A stretch of DNA of 64,000 nucleotides from Hyphomicrobiaceae bacterium (GTDB lineage Bacteria; Pseudomonadota; Alphaproteobacteria; Rhizobiales; Hyphomicrobiaceae): NCBI GenBank assembly GCA_020442165.1, contig JAGRKV010000052.1:62001-126000 (forward strand), given 5' to 3'. Below, piece after piece: positions 8,900 through 18,020 of the stretch. The translations under genes were made by a program, and so were the position numbers. Below the pieces are notes generated by a model. The model was not told the DNA's origin. It did no database searches and worked only from the letters and a program-made list of their open reading frames with translations. How positions within the stretch are numbered: the stretch's first letter is position 1; each line of letters begins with the position of its first letter.

Positions 8900-9925
8900 C
8901 TAGCGCTGCTGCAGTCGCGCCAGGTCGGCGGCAGCCGAGCTGTTTCCCCACGCATCGGCCGCAACATACCAGCGCCGCGCTTCGGTCAGGTTGCCGTCAA
9001 TGTCTCCGGCATTGCGCTCAGCCAGTTTGGCCGGGTCGTATAGGTGGGCCAATGCGAGGGCTGCATCAGCCTGTCCTGCTTCCGCCACATGCATGAGCAC
9101 GAGGCGGGCAGCTGAAATGTCGCCGGCGTCGGTCAGCAACGCCGCGCGCTGCATGAGTTCGGCAATGCGGCCGGCAGTGAGTGTGCGACGAGGTGCGGGG
9201 ACGGCGATCTGTTCGGTCGGTTGGGCTGCTGTCGCGGGTTCGGGTTTGGTCAACGGCAACGGTGCCTGCGGAATCAACGATGCGACGCTGACATTCCGCT
9301 GCACGATCGGGCGGTCCGCACCGGTGTTGCTGGCGGCAGGCGAGCGATCAAAAAAGGTCGTGCTGGTGAGATAGAAAGCGCTCGGCAGCATGACTGCGAG
9401 CACGGCGAGACCGCTCAGCATGCGTCCGGCGAATGCTGGCAGGTGCGATGCCAGTTTTGCCAGCTGACCACTAAATTTGCCTGCGGACCTTTCTCTTACG
9501 ATTCCTCGCCGGGCTTCCATTTCAGGTGCGCTCGATCTCGCTGTCCACGGCTCGGGTCGAGCGGGTTCGGGCTGGCGACTTGTTGGCTCGTGCGGACGAA
9601 GTGGGCTTCCGCCGTGAGGTGGGAACGTCTGATGCGATTTCGCGCTTCGGAAGGAGGGAGGTGGCGCTTCCGGCGCATGACGCGATACCTGAGCGCCGTT
9701 TGCGGTGGTCCGTGGCGTGTGACCAGCCGTGTGGCCACCTCCCTGTTGATGTGCTGTGCCGAAGAACGGCGCAGCATGACGGGTATGAGTGAAGGACGCG
9801 GCCATCGCGGAGGCTCTGTTGCCTGCTGCGAAATCGGCATGCGCGGCGGCGTGCTCCTGTTCATCGAGGGCTTCGAGTAGCTCCTTGATGGAGGGGACGC
9901 CGTTGCGGATGGGGTTTGCCTGCAT
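8900..9925 (-). CDS. Single-pass membrane protein with C-terminal Sel1-like repeats
   Basis: A protein of 341 residues not assignable by name. Residues from about 5 to 150 are low-complexity, rich in Pro, His, Ser and Arg and probably disordered. One hydrophobic segment follows (LSGLAVLAVMLPSAFYLTST), then a Pro/Ala linker. The last 100 residues resemble Sel1/TPR helices: AARLVLMHVAEAGQADAALA, LAHLYDP and EARRWYVAADAWGNSSAAAD. The topology suggests an N-terminal cytoplasmic tail and a periplasmic repeat domain. It lies 35 bp after the TAXI-type gene on the same strand and is probably co-transcribed with it. Confidence 0.6.
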   Translation of the reverse strand: MQANPIRNGVPSIKELLEALDEQEHAAAHADFAAGNRASAMAASFTHTRHAAPFFGTAHQQGGGHTAGHTPRTTANGAQVSRHAPEAPPPSFRSAKSHQTFPPHGGSPLRPHEPTSRQPEPARPEPWTARSSAPEMEARRGIVRERSAGKFSGQLAKLASHLPAFAGRMLSGLAVLAVMLPSAFYLTSTTFFDRSPAASNTGADRPIVQRNVSVASLIPQAPLPLTKPEPATAAQPTEQIAVPAPRRTLTAGRIAELMQRAALLTDAGDISAARLVLMHVAEAGQADAALALAHLYDPAKLAERNAGDIDGNLTEARRWYVAADAWGNSSAAADLARLQQR

Positions 9926-9960
9926 GTCGTTTTTCTTCAATTCTGGAGCCAATTATGGGT

Positions 9961-11253
9961 TCAGCGGTCTAGCAGGGCGGACTGCGGAGATCGGCGAGCC
10001 TCGTTGCGGGCCAGGTACTCCTTGAAGAGCCTCTGCTGCTCGGTTGGGTTGCCATGGGCGGCGCGCGTTGCCTGCGCGAACGCGAGGATCGGATCAGCGG
10101 GAGGATCTATCAGCGCTTCACCTGCTGCCACCGCAAGTGCTGTCGGCTGTTGTTGTTGGGTTGCACGGGCACGCGCCTGGAGCCAGCGCGTGGCAACAGG
10201 TAGCCGCTGCCAGCCGGGAATTTCCGTCGCGATGCTCATGTCGTGCCATTTTGGATGGCCGGGCGCGGTGCGCAGTTCAGGAAGATGCGAGAAGAAATCG
10301 GCCACGAATTTGTCGATGCGTGCCGGTGTCGCTTCCTCTGTCTGCAGCTGACCGACCATGACGACGCCAGCAGCCACGGTGTCGATACGTTCGCCCTCGC
10401 TGATGAGGGTTGGATAATCATCATGTGTCAGGACGGCCGGCACATAATCGGCCTGCAAGCTTTCTGCGTAGGGAATGGGGAGAAGGGTGAGGCCGGTGGT
10501 CTGGCGCAGCGCGGCAAGATTGCGTGCAGGCTTGCCTGTCATCAAAACGGTGGCTGCAATCTCACCCGTAGCCAACTTGTTCAATGCGTCTTCGGCGCGC
10601 AGATGCACCGGCACGATTTCGATGCCCAGAGACGTGAAGATGCGCGTTGCGGAATAGGCACTGGCGGAGCCTGGTGATGTGAAGTTGACGGGCTTGCCTG
10701 CAAGATCCTCGATGCGGGAAATGCCGCTGCCGGCAACGATGTGCAATTCGGCGTCGTGGAGTTTGGTCAGAATGCCGATGCGGCTCGTCAGGTCCCGGCC
10801 GAGCTTATGGGACGATTGCAATCCGGAGAGCACGTCGGTCTGCGTGATGGCGAAGTCGGCGATGGAGGTGGTGAGCAGATCGGCGACGTTGCGCTCGCCG
10901 GTGCGGCCCGCGACAGGCAGGACGATTGGGCTGCCGGGTGCGTCGAGTGCGGCGCGCAGATCGATTGCGAGGTCGAGCGGCGTTTCGCCAGCTCCTCCGG
11001 CCAAGACGGTGATGACGCCTTCCGGTCCTTGATTGGAAAGCTGCGTATCACCAATTGAGAGCTTGTCGGTCTTGGGGCTGGCGGCCGTTGTCGTGACAGG
11101 TTCGGGTGGGGGCGCGCGGGTAATCCAGCCATCGTCGGGACCGGCGGCAGACGGCGCTGTGGCTGAAGCCGCAGTCCAAAGCAGCGCTGCGAGAATGGGC
11201 GCAAGTCTGCCCGCAGCACGCACAACGGAGCGATTGCGCGCATGGTTACGCAT
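9961..11253 (-). CDS. TAXI family periplasmic binding protein (orphan)
   Basis: A 430-residue protein of the TRAP-associated extracytoplasmic immunogenic (TAXI) solute-binding type. It has an N-terminal signal (RLAPILAALLWTAASATAPS), then GVITVLAGGAGETPLDLAID and the typical AGKPVNFTSPGSASAYSATR, which resembles the GxxVxxGxxGSG region of the family. No TRAP membrane genes lie near, so a transport role is unproven. The C-terminal 100 residues extend beyond the binding fold and are rich in Ala and Gln. GGGAG lies 8 nt before the ATG. It is the first gene of a pair with the Sel1-like protein. Confidence 0.7.
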   Translation of the reverse strand: MRNHARNRSVVRAAGRLAPILAALLWTAASATAPSAAGPDDGWITRAPPPEPVTTTAASPKTDKLSIGDTQLSNQGPEGVITVLAGGAGETPLDLAIDLRAALDAPGSPIVLPVAGRTGERNVADLLTTSIADFAITQTDVLSGLQSSHKLGRDLTSRIGILTKLHDAELHIVAGSGISRIEDLAGKPVNFTSPGSASAYSATRIFTSLGIEIVPVHLRAEDALNKLATGEIAATVLMTGKPARNLAALRQTTGLTLLPIPYAESLQADYVPAVLTHDDYPTLISEGERIDTVAAGVVMVGQLQTEEATPARIDKFVADFFSHLPELRTAPGHPKWHDMSIATEIPGWQRLPVATRWLQARARATQQQQPTALAVAAGEALIDPPADPILAFAQATRAAHGNPTEQQRLFKEYLARNEARRSPQSALLDR

Positions 11254-11818
11254 GACGGAACTCCCAACCGGTACGCGATCAGGCGGTTCCTGAAGGTCTT
11301 GAGATGATCTGCCGAAGCCAGGCCAGGGATGCGTCACCTCCCCAGGTCACGGCGGCTCCGTTTTGGAACCGCTATGCCGCCCTGACGTACGTCTCCGGCT
11401 AGTGGGAGAAACTCCCCATCCTCGACATGACGATCAACTTGCATCCCCCCAGGTCGCACTGACTGAACTCTTTACTCCCACCGGCTTGCGACGAGATTGC
11501 GCGGTGGCGAGCCCGCTGCCGGGCCTGTACGTCAGTGTGCGGTGTGGCTGGGCGGTATTGCGACCGAACCAGGGAGATGCGGTGACGCAAAAAAGGCATT
11601 GCTGTGTTATGCCGGAAAAGAGACAAGGTGTTTCAAGCGCTTGGCGCCGCATTGGAAATGTGATGCGGGCGGCGCTTCTAGTTCGGCGCGGTGCGCTTGA
11701 CAGCGCGGCAGGTGGGCGTGCAAAAGCCGTGCTCCGGCGAGCCTTTTGAGCGGCAGCCGGCAATACATATCCAGCCAATCTTACCTGCGTGGTAGGCAGC
11801 GAGTGAGAGGAGAAGGCC
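11254..11818. other. Long non-coding stretch between the TAXI gene and thrS
   Basis: About 565 bp separate the divergent TAXI gene and thrS. No open frame here has convincing composition or a ribosome site. A short hairpin, GGGAG-aaa-CTCCC, lies at about 11403-11415. A TTGACA hexamer at 11697 has no matching -10 box. The stretch may hold the promoters of both genes and a long thrS leader. I could not recognise a known riboswitch or a stable attenuator. Confidence 0.5.
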
Positions 11819-13765
11819 ATGAGCGAGATCACGCTCCGATTCCCCGATGGCGCAGAGCGCCGCTATCCCCAAGGCATCACCGGAACGGCACTGGCGGAAG
11901 GCATTTCCAAGAGCCTCGCCAAGAAGGCGGTTGCGCTTGTGCGCGATGGCAAGCTCGTCGACCTCGCAGACCCGATCGAAGCGGATGCCGCGATCAAGAT
12001 CGTTACGCGCACTGACCCGGAAGCGCTGGAACTGATCCGGCACGACTGTGCGCATGTGATGGCCGAGGCGGTGCAGGAGCTTTGGCCCGGCACGCAGGTG
12101 ACGATCGGTCCGGTGATCGAGAACGGCTTTTACTACGACTTCGCCAAGGCGGAGCCGTTCCAGCCCGACGATCTGCCGAAAATCGAAAAGAAGATGGCGG
12201 AGATTATCCAGCGTAACGCGCGCTTCACCAAGGAGGTGTGGAGCCGCGAGGATGCGAAGAAGTATTTCCGCGATAAGGGCGAGCTGTTCAAGGTCGAACT
12301 GGTCGATGCGATCCCGGCTGACCAGGACATCAAGATCTACAGCCAAGAATCGTGGCTCGATCTGTGCCGCGGTCCGCACATGACGTCCACCGGCCAGATC
12401 GGCAAGGCGTTCAAGCTCATGAAGTTTGCCGGAGCCTATTGGCGGGGTGATGCCAACAACCCGCAGCTGCAGCGCATCTATGGGACGGCGTTTGCAAGCG
12501 AGGACGATCTCAAGGCGTACCTGACGCAGATCGAGGAGGCCGAGAAGCGCGATCATCGCAAGCTTGGCCGCGAGATGGACCTGTTCCATTTCCAGGAAGA
12601 AGCGCCGGGCTCCGTATTCTGGCATCCGAAGGGTTGGACGCTGTTCCAGACGCTCATCGGCTATATGCGCCGGGCGCAGCAGCGCGCGGGTTATGTCGAG
12701 GTCAACTCGCCCGACATGATGGAGAAGCATTTCTGGGAGCTGTCGGGCCACTGGGAGAACTACGGTGAGAACATGTTCACTACGGTGCTGCCCGATGAGC
12801 GCGTGTTCTGCTGCAAGCCGATGAACTGCCCCGGCCATGTGCAGATCTTCAAGCATGGGCTGAAAAGCTATCGTGACCTGCCCTTGAAGATCGCGGAGTT
12901 CGGCAAGGTGCATCGCTACGAGCCGTCGGGTGCGCTGCACGGGCTCATGCGCGTGCGCCACTTCACGCAGGATGACGCGCACATCTTCATCACCGAGCAC
13001 CAGATCATGGAGGAATGCCTCAAGGTCAACGATCTGATGCTGTCGATCTACAAGGACTTCGGCTTCGAGGACATCTTCATCAAGCTGTCGACGCGGCCGG
13101 AGAAGCGCGTCGGCTCAGACGATCTTTGGGATAAGGCGGAGAAAGCCTTGCAGGACGTGCTCGACGAGGTGACGCGCCGCTCCAATGGCCGCATCAAGAC
13201 GGCGCTGCAGCCGGGCGAAGGTGCGTTCTATGGGCCGAAACTCGAATACGTGCTGAAGGATGCGATCGGGCGCGAATGGCAGTGCGGCACGACGCAAGTG
13301 GACTTCAACCTCGCCGGGCGGCTTGGTGCGTTCTACATCGACGAGAACTCGCAGAAGGTGGTGCCGGTCATGGTGCATCGCGCGATGTTCGGTTCGCTGG
13401 AGCGATTCACGGGCATCCTTATCGAGAACTTCGCCGGGCACTTCCCGCTATGGCTTTCGCCAGTGCAGGCGGTGGTCGCGACCATCGTTTCCGATGCGGA
13501 TGACTATGCTGGAGAAGTGGCCGCCGCGTTGAAGGCGGCGGGCTTGCGCGCGGAGACGGACTTGAGGAACGAGAAGATCAACCTCAAGGTTCGCGAGCAT
13601 TCGCTGGAGAAGGTGCCGGTGATGCTGGTCGTCGGTAAACGCGAGGCGGAGGAGCGCAAGGTCTCGATCCGCCGTCTCGGCTCACAGGCTCAGCAGGTGA
13701 TGGGCCTCGATGAGGCGATCGCAATGCTCAAGGAAGAGGGCACGCCACCTGACATGCGCGGGTGA
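11819..13765 (+). CDS. thrS: Threonyl-tRNA synthetase
   Basis: A 648-residue class II synthetase with the full ThrRS layout. The N-terminal TGS domain begins [20 protein letters not shown]; the editing domain has [14 protein letters not shown]; the catalytic core carries the zinc ligands in [24 protein letters not shown] and [13 protein letters not shown]; the anticodon-binding domain closes the protein. It charges tRNA-Thr in the cytoplasm and clears Ser-tRNA-Thr through the editing site. AGGAGAAGG precedes the ATG. It is followed by a small membrane protein gene after 41 bp. Confidence 0.97.
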   Translation: MSEITLRFPDGAERRYPQGITGTALAEGISKSLAKKAVALVRDGKLVDLADPIEADAAIKIVTRTDPEALELIRHDCAHVMAEAVQELWPGTQVTIGPVIENGFYYDFAKAEPFQPDDLPKIEKKMAEIIQRNARFTKEVWSREDAKKYFRDKGELFKVELVDAIPADQDIKIYSQESWLDLCRGPHMTSTGQIGKAFKLMKFAGAYWRGDANNPQLQRIYGTAFASEDDLKAYLTQIEEAEKRDHRKLGREMDLFHFQEEAPGSVFWHPKGWTLFQTLIGYMRRAQQRAGYVEVNSPDMMEKHFWELSGHWENYGENMFTTVLPDERVFCCKPMNCPGHVQIFKHGLKSYRDLPLKIAEFGKVHRYEPSGALHGLMRVRHFTQDDAHIFITEHQIMEECLKVNDLMLSIYKDFGFEDIFIKLSTRPEKRVGSDDLWDKAEKALQDVLDEVTRRSNGRIKTALQPGEGAFYGPKLEYVLKDAIGREWQCGTTQVDFNLAGRLGAFYIDENSQKVVPVMVHRAMFGSLERFTGILIENFAGHFPLWLSPVQAVVATIVSDADDYAGEVAAALKAAGLRAETDLRNEKINLKVREHSLEKVPVMLVVGKREAEERKVSIRRLGSQAQQVMGLDEAIAMLKEEGTPPDMRG

Positions 13766-13806
13766 AACTGGTCGTTTCCTAGGGGCTTGAACGAGGTTGC
13801 GCGGTC

Positions 13807-14271
13807 ATGTTTTTCGATACGGGATCCATGGTCACGCGCCTCGCGCCTGCCGAATGCGAGCGGCTTCTGCTGGCGGCTATCGAGCCGGACGGCATGTTTG
13901 TTGAGATGCGAGGCAAGATCTCCAAACCCGTGCTTGGTCAGGTTGGCAACGGCCGCTTCATGCTGCGCCGCCCCATGCCCCCGCTTGGGTATCAGAACTC
14001 CTTCCGGCCGGTTCTCAAGGGCAAGCTGGTGAACGATGGCAGTGAAACGCGCATTGAATATAGATTTGGGTTTCGGCGTAGCGTCGAAGTCGTATTTCCA
14101 GTCTTGCTGGTATTTGCAACTTTGATGGCGGTGGGGACGGAGTCTGTTTTCGGCTTTATCCTGCCGGTTGCAGGTGTTGCAATCGCGGCTTGGGGTTACC
14201 ACCGCGACAGCGATGATCTCGATTATCTGCGCGGGTTCCTGCGCGATACGCTTTCGGCGCGAGACGGATGA
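13807..14271 (+). CDS. Hypothetical protein with two membrane segments
   Basis: A 154-residue protein I do not recognise. The first 90 residues are soluble and include LLLAAIEPDGMFVEMRGKIS and FRPVLKGKLVNDGSETRIEY, suggesting a beta-rich domain. Two hydrophobic segments follow (SVEVVFPVLLVFATLMAV and SVFGFILPVAGVAIAAWGY), then a charged tail ending SARDG. The layout resembles a small inner-membrane protein with cytoplasmic ends. It follows thrS closely and may be read through from it. Two other frames are open here but have poorer composition. Confidence 0.6.
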   Translation: MFFDTGSMVTRLAPAECERLLLAAIEPDGMFVEMRGKISKPVLGQVGNGRFMLRRPMPPLGYQNSFRPVLKGKLVNDGSETRIEYRFGFRRSVEVVFPVLLVFATLMAVGTESVFGFILPVAGVAIAAWGYHRDSDDLDYLRGFLRDTLSARDG

Positions 14272-14452
14272 CGGTGTTGCAGTCATCACAGTCGTCGGTG
14301 GGCGCTTTCCGAGGCGGTGCGTGAGAAGGGCGTGTTCAGGCCGCCCTTCATGTGTTGGGGAGAGCCATTTTTAGGCTCAGGTCACGCCGCCTGTTGCTCG
14401 CATGAGTGCGGTCGCACTCAGACTGAGGGGCATGGCGTGTGTGGTGGTTTGC

Positions 14453-14845
14453 TCAGTGGCGCGGCATGTCGGAGCCGAACGTCTCGGCCAGTTCCGCATC
14501 CATGCGGTCGGCGGGCGTCGGCCATTCTTCCTCGGCTTCATTGGCGGGGGATTGTGCAACAGCCGTGCCAGGTATTGCGGCCTGCTGGTTGAGGCGCGCG
14601 CGTGTGCCGTTCGTGATGGTGCGGGCGGGCAGAACGCATAGCCGTGAAGCGAGGGCCTGCAGTTCGTCGCGGATCTCCTCGCGGCGGATCTCGTGGTGCA
14701 TGGTGACGTTGCGCACTTCGCGCAGAAGCTGCTCGTCGGTGCGGCGGATCGCATCGGCCAATGCCAGCACGATATTCATTTCATGGCGCGAGCGCTCCAC
14801 AAGCTCGGTCAGCAGTTCTTCGACGTTCTCTGGCAATCCGGTCAT
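14453..14845 (-). CDS. Hypothetical coiled-coil protein
   Basis: A 130-residue acidic protein, unrecognised. Residues 5-70 are a near-continuous helix with heptad-like spacing: LPENVEELLTELVERSRHEM, ALADAIRRTDEQLLREVRNV and MHHEIRREEIRDELQALAS. The tail is disordered and acidic. The ATG chosen has GGGGGT 6 nt upstream; upstream in-frame starts lack one. There is no signal peptide. Neighbouring genes give no hint of function. Confidence 0.6.
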   Translation of the reverse strand: MTGLPENVEELLTELVERSRHEMNIVLALADAIRRTDEQLLREVRNVTMHHEIRREEIRDELQALASRLCVLPARTITNGTRARLNQQAAIPGTAVAQSPANEAEEEWPTPADRMDAELAETFGSDMPRH

Positions 14846-14961
14846 TGAAACCCCCATCGTGTTCGCGTTGTGCAAGGTGTTGGTGATTCGCATGGCCGAA
14901 AAAAGTCATGGTCTGCCGAGGGTTATGTGCTCGCAGTCGTGTTAAATGGATTGATATGCGC

Positions 14962-15417
14962 TCAGCGTGGCGCGTAGTCCTCTTCGATTTCCCTGGTTCT
15001 TTCCTTGGTTTTCTCGGTCATGCAGCCGAGCACGGCGGCTGATGTTCCACTGCCGCCGCCCCAGAACAACGCGACGTGGTCCTTGCATTGGGCGTCGCGA
15101 TAGGCGAGCCAGGCACGCTGGCTATTGCGCAGTGTCTCTTCCCATTTCTTTTGATCGAACGGCGGCACTGTCGCGAATTCTGGAATGCGAGTGATCGCCT
15201 GCTGGTAGACTTGATTGAGTTTCTTGTCGGCGGCATCAAACGCGCGGTCCGCGCATGAGTTGATTTCCGCCGTCGACATCGCGTTGCTGCAATCGATGTC
15301 CGCTTCAGGCTGAGTTTGTGCGCTCGCCTGCAGCACAAGCACAAGCACAAGTGTGAGAGCGAGTGTTGTGACCGCGAATTTGGTGGCGGGTGCGATTTCG
15401 ATGGGCGGACGGGGCAT
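14962..15417 (-). CDS. Secreted LprI-like (DUF1311) protein
   Basis: A 151-residue protein with a signal peptide (TLALTLVLVLVLQASAQ) and a mature domain of the lysozyme-inhibitor LprI/DUF1311 type: IDCSNAMSTAEINSCADRAF, then LRNSQRAWLAYRDAQCK and AAVLGCMTEKTKERTREIEE. Four cysteines probably form two disulphides. LprI of mycobacteria inhibits lysozyme, but most DUF1311 proteins have no tested role. GGAG precedes the ATG by 8 nt. The Leu-Val run comes from a short CACAAG tandem in the DNA. Confidence 0.8.
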   Translation of the reverse strand: MPRPPIEIAPATKFAVTTLALTLVLVLVLQASAQTQPEADIDCSNAMSTAEINSCADRAFDAADKKLNQVYQQAITRIPEFATVPPFDQKKWEETLRNSQRAWLAYRDAQCKDHVALFWGGGSGTSAAVLGCMTEKTKERTREIEEDYAPR

Positions 15418-15569
15418 GATGGAACTCCGGTGCATGCAGCAAACCTTGCGCCGCAAGATCTGCGGGCGTTCGGCATGTTGCCGCAGGTCGTCCCACAACG
15501 CACGGCAAGACTCGGCAAACAGGGAGGCTTGTGAGAAGGTTCAGGCAGAAAATCGCGGAGATATCACGC

Positions 15570-16130
15570 ATGGCGACGACTGCGCCGGCACAGGCCACCG
15601 TTTCGATGATCGCTCTGATGAGTGAGAACAATGCGTTGGCGGGTCCAGTCGAGTCCCCAGCCTGGCGGGCACCCTGGCTCAGCAATCGCGCGGTGCAGGT
15701 GACGCGGAACCGGCCGGTCATCGTCGGCAGGCGTGCATTTCACTACATGAACATGCTGGGAGCAGACCGTTGGCTGTTCGTGGTCACGCGCGATGAGGAC
15801 CTGCTGGAAGCGGGCGGCAATCATCACCTGACGGGCTACGGTTTCTGGTTCCTGCCCGACATCGACAGCGCGGTCGATGCGGCGTTGCGGCTGGCGCAGG
15901 CGCGCAGTGCACCCGAGGTGTTCATAGCCGGCGGGGCGAGTGTTTATGCTCAGGCGTTGCCGCGCGTCAGCCGTGTCTACCGCACCGTGCTGCATGAACG
16001 TCTCGATAATCAGCCAGCGCTTGATGAAGGCGCATTGGCAGGATGGCGCGAAGTGCATTCCGAGCGTCGCATGTCCGGATCTGGCGGCTTTCCAGATCAG
16101 ACCTATTCGGTGATCGAGCGGCCGGCTTGA
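15570..16130 (+). CDS. Divergent dihydrofolate reductase-like protein
   Basis: A 186-residue protein with the DHFR fold signature: VSMIALMSENNALAG near the start, RPVIVGRRAFHYM in the NADPH-binding region and EVFIAGGASVYAQALPRVSR near the end. The segment that normally holds the WxLPxD/E catalytic acid reads PAWRAPWLSNRAVQVT and has no acidic residue. It may therefore be inactive on dihydrofolate, act on another pterin, or be a structural paralog. GGAG lies 9 nt before the ATG. It neighbours queD and queF, which also derive from pterin-related chemistry; a link is speculative. Confidence 0.65.
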   Translation: MATTAPAQATVSMIALMSENNALAGPVESPAWRAPWLSNRAVQVTRNRPVIVGRRAFHYMNMLGADRWLFVVTRDEDLLEAGGNHHLTGYGFWFLPDIDSAVDAALRLAQARSAPEVFIAGGASVYAQALPRVSRVYRTVLHERLDNQPALDEGALAGWREVHSERRMSGSGGFPDQTYSVIERPA

Positions 16131-16168
16131 AGAGTTGCACACCGCGAAAACCGGTGCAGAAGCTGAAT

Positions 16169-16194
16169 GGGCCGGCTCTCTGCGGAGCCGGCCC
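16169..16194. terminator. Perfect hairpin between convergent genes
   Basis: GGGCCGGCTC pairs with GAGCCGGCCC, a 10 bp perfect stem with a 6-base loop. It lies between the converging ends of the DHFR-like gene and a small secreted protein gene. There is no T-run on either strand, so efficient intrinsic termination is not certain. Confidence 0.5.
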
Positions 16195-16226
16195 AATGCG
16201 ATACATGTAACGATGGCGTAGCGCGT

Positions 16227-16523
16227 TCAGTGCCAGCGCTTTTCCTTGCTGTGGTACCAGCCGTGACGCGGTCCTTCGTCACGCCAGATCCAGAAGGCAC
16301 CGCGCGGACGGAACGGACGGCAGGTGACGCGGACGCCGCGGCGCGGCGAGCGATGCCAGCCGGCGCGGCCCAATTCGCAGGCATTATGACGGCCGTGGAC
16401 CTGGACGACGCCATTGTTGACGGCCGGAGCCTTCGACAGTCCGCCCAATGGGGCGGCATTAGCGGTGGCGACGGGCGCGACGAGGGTAATCGCAGCAAGA
16501 GCTGCAATCTTAGTGAGCTTCAT
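16227..16523 (-). CDS. Small basic secreted protein
   Basis: A 98-residue protein with a clear signal peptide, MKLTKIAALAAITLVAPVAT followed by ANAAP. The mature part is rich in Arg, His, Trp and Gly, with two cysteines (RHNACELG and RVTCRPFR) and an end reading WRDEGPRHGWYHSKEKRWH. AAGGAG precedes the ATG by 7 nt. Similar small periplasmic Trp/Arg-rich proteins of unknown function are common in Hyphomicrobiales. No partner is visible. Confidence 0.75.
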   Translation of the reverse strand: MKLTKIAALAAITLVAPVATANAAPLGGLSKAPAVNNGVVQVHGRHNACELGRAGWHRSPRRGVRVTCRPFRPRGAFWIWRDEGPRHGWYHSKEKRWH

Positions 16524-16757
16524 TCTGGGTCTCCTTACATGAGCCACGTTGATACCTCTCGAACGTGCGCCATGCTCGTGATCCGTCGTGCTTGAGTTGA
16601 GATTTTTTTCTCGGAGTGCGATCGAATGCCGAGGCTTGCCGCCGGTCTGGGAGATTGCGGGCTGCAGGGCTAACCGCCCAAAATTCGCGGCATATTTTGG
16701 GCTCATCATTTGAGCTGAAAGTGTCTTGATGCGGCGTGCTGAACCGAGGGACCGGGT

Positions 16758-17225
16758 TCAGCCGCGGCCACGATATGGCGCGACACCCTGGTCGGGCAGC
16801 CAGACATCGGCGGGGCAGTCTCCCGATTGCCAGAAGACATCAATCGGAATGCCGCCGCGTGGATACCAGTAGCCGCCAATGCGCAGATAGTGCGGCTCGA
16901 GCAAGGCCACCAGACGTTTGCCGATTGCGACGGTGCAATCCTCATGGAAGGCACCGTGATTGCGGAAGGATGCCAGATAGAGCTTGAGCGACTTCGATTC
17001 CACGATCCAGTCCTTCGGCACGTAGTCGATGACGATGTGTGCGAAGTCGGGCTGGCCCGTTACCGGACAAATTGATGTGAATTCAGGTGCAGTGAAGCGG
17101 GCAACGTAATGGGTGTCGGCGTGCGGGTTTGCCACCCTGTCCAGCACAGCCTTGTCAGGGCTCTCAGGCAGTGCCACCTGGTGGCCGAGCAGCTGTGGCG
17201 TGTTTCCCGCCGCCTTGCGTCCCAT
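16758..17225 (-). CDS. queF: NADPH-dependent preQ0 reductase (7-cyano-7-deazaguanine reductase)
   Basis: A 155-residue protein of the short, single-domain QueF type. The nucleophilic cysteine sits in [20 protein letters not shown] and the catalytic aspartate in [26 protein letters not shown] is the conserved substrate-binding stretch. It reduces preQ0 to preQ1 for queuosine synthesis. It starts 5 bp after the queD stop on the same strand and is probably translated from the same mRNA. Its presence shows the organism goes beyond preQ0 towards queuosine. Confidence 0.93.
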   Translation of the reverse strand: MGRKAAGNTPQLLGHQVALPESPDKAVLDRVANPHADTHYVARFTAPEFTSICPVTGQPDFAHIVIDYVPKDWIVESKSLKLYLASFRNHGAFHEDCTVAIGKRLVALLEPHYLRIGGYWYPRGGIPIDVFWQSGDCPADVWLPDQGVAPYRGRG

Positions 17226-17230
17226 GCCGC

Positions 17231-17620
17231 CTACTCCGCCGCCATGCGCGAGGGGCGCCGAGCAGGGCCGCGGTAGATGCAGCCTTCCTGGCAACTGTCG
17301 CGCGCCACTTGGATTTCGGAGAGGCCCGGAACGCGATTGCCGATGCGGTCCCAAATCCACATGGCGATCAGCTCAAGTGTCGGCGCCTTTAGTCCTTCCA
17401 AGTCGTTCAGCATGTGGTGGTCGAGCGCCTGGCGTGCATCGGCAACGGCGGCTGAAAGCTCATCGAAGGGCATAACAAGACCGGTTTCCGGGTCGGGTTC
17501 GCCCTCCACGACGACGCGTACACGAAACGAATGCCCATGCACCCGGGCATTGGGATGTCCGGGTGGAGCGCTGGGTAGGAAATGCGCCGCCTCGAAGAAG
17601 AATTCGCGATAGATCAGCAT
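17231..17620 (-). CDS. queD: 6-carboxytetrahydropterin synthase-like protein (cysteine-less QueD)
   Basis: A 129-residue PTPS-fold protein. Zinc-ligand histidines are His13 ([10 protein letters not shown]), His28 and His30 (VHGHSFRV). The catalytic cysteine of classical QueD, four residues before the HGH motif, is replaced by Asn24 in [10 protein letters not shown]. The position by queF, and the presence of queC and queE nearby, favour a QueD role, which makes carboxytetrahydropterin from dihydroneopterin triphosphate. A Cys-lacking variant could use another residue or be a pterin enzyme of different specificity. The ATG aligns with family starts. Confidence 0.82.
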   Translation of the reverse strand: MLIYREFFFEAAHFLPSAPPGHPNARVHGHSFRVRVVVEGEPDPETGLVMPFDELSAAVADARQALDHHMLNDLEGLKAPTLELIAMWIWDRIGNRVPGLSEIQVARDSCQEGCIYRGPARRPSRMAAE

Positions 17621-18020
17621 GGAACCAGATTCTGGGGCCAAGGGTTCTGGCCGCAAGGGGTGGATGGGTCGCTTTTTTTCAACGTGGCTTCTACCGTCTG
17701 GGAAGCGCTCGTGCAACGGTAAGCGGGGAGGACAGCGGAGGCGGTGCCTGTTTTGGATGCAGTGACTTGGTTTAAAAGATGTGAGCAAAGAAGTATTTGC
17801 ACAGCAAATAGTCGCAATCCAATTGGGCGCCACTTATTAATTGTGCAACGTGCATTTTTGCGCGTCACTGTCGGTAGTCAGACTCACTAAATCACGGTTA
17901 TACAAGGGGATTTTTCTGAATCCGTGAGCCAATTATTCTCAATAGAGAATGAACCAATTTTCTTTGTGGGTTGATAAGTCCTTGTGGCTAGGCTCCCGAT
18001 GTTTTTTGGGAGTTTGGGAA

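Noticed and set aside
11697..11725. TTGACA hexamer upstream of thrS as a promoter
   Set aside because: No acceptable -10 box lies at 16-18 bp; GC-rich sequence follows.
11678..13000. A 440-codon open frame antisense to thrS
   Set aside because: It overlaps a clear ThrRS on the other strand and has shadow-like composition.
15330..15360. CACAAG tandem as a CRISPR-like or variable repeat
   Set aside because: Only three to four units, in frame within a signal peptide, encoding a Leu-Val run.
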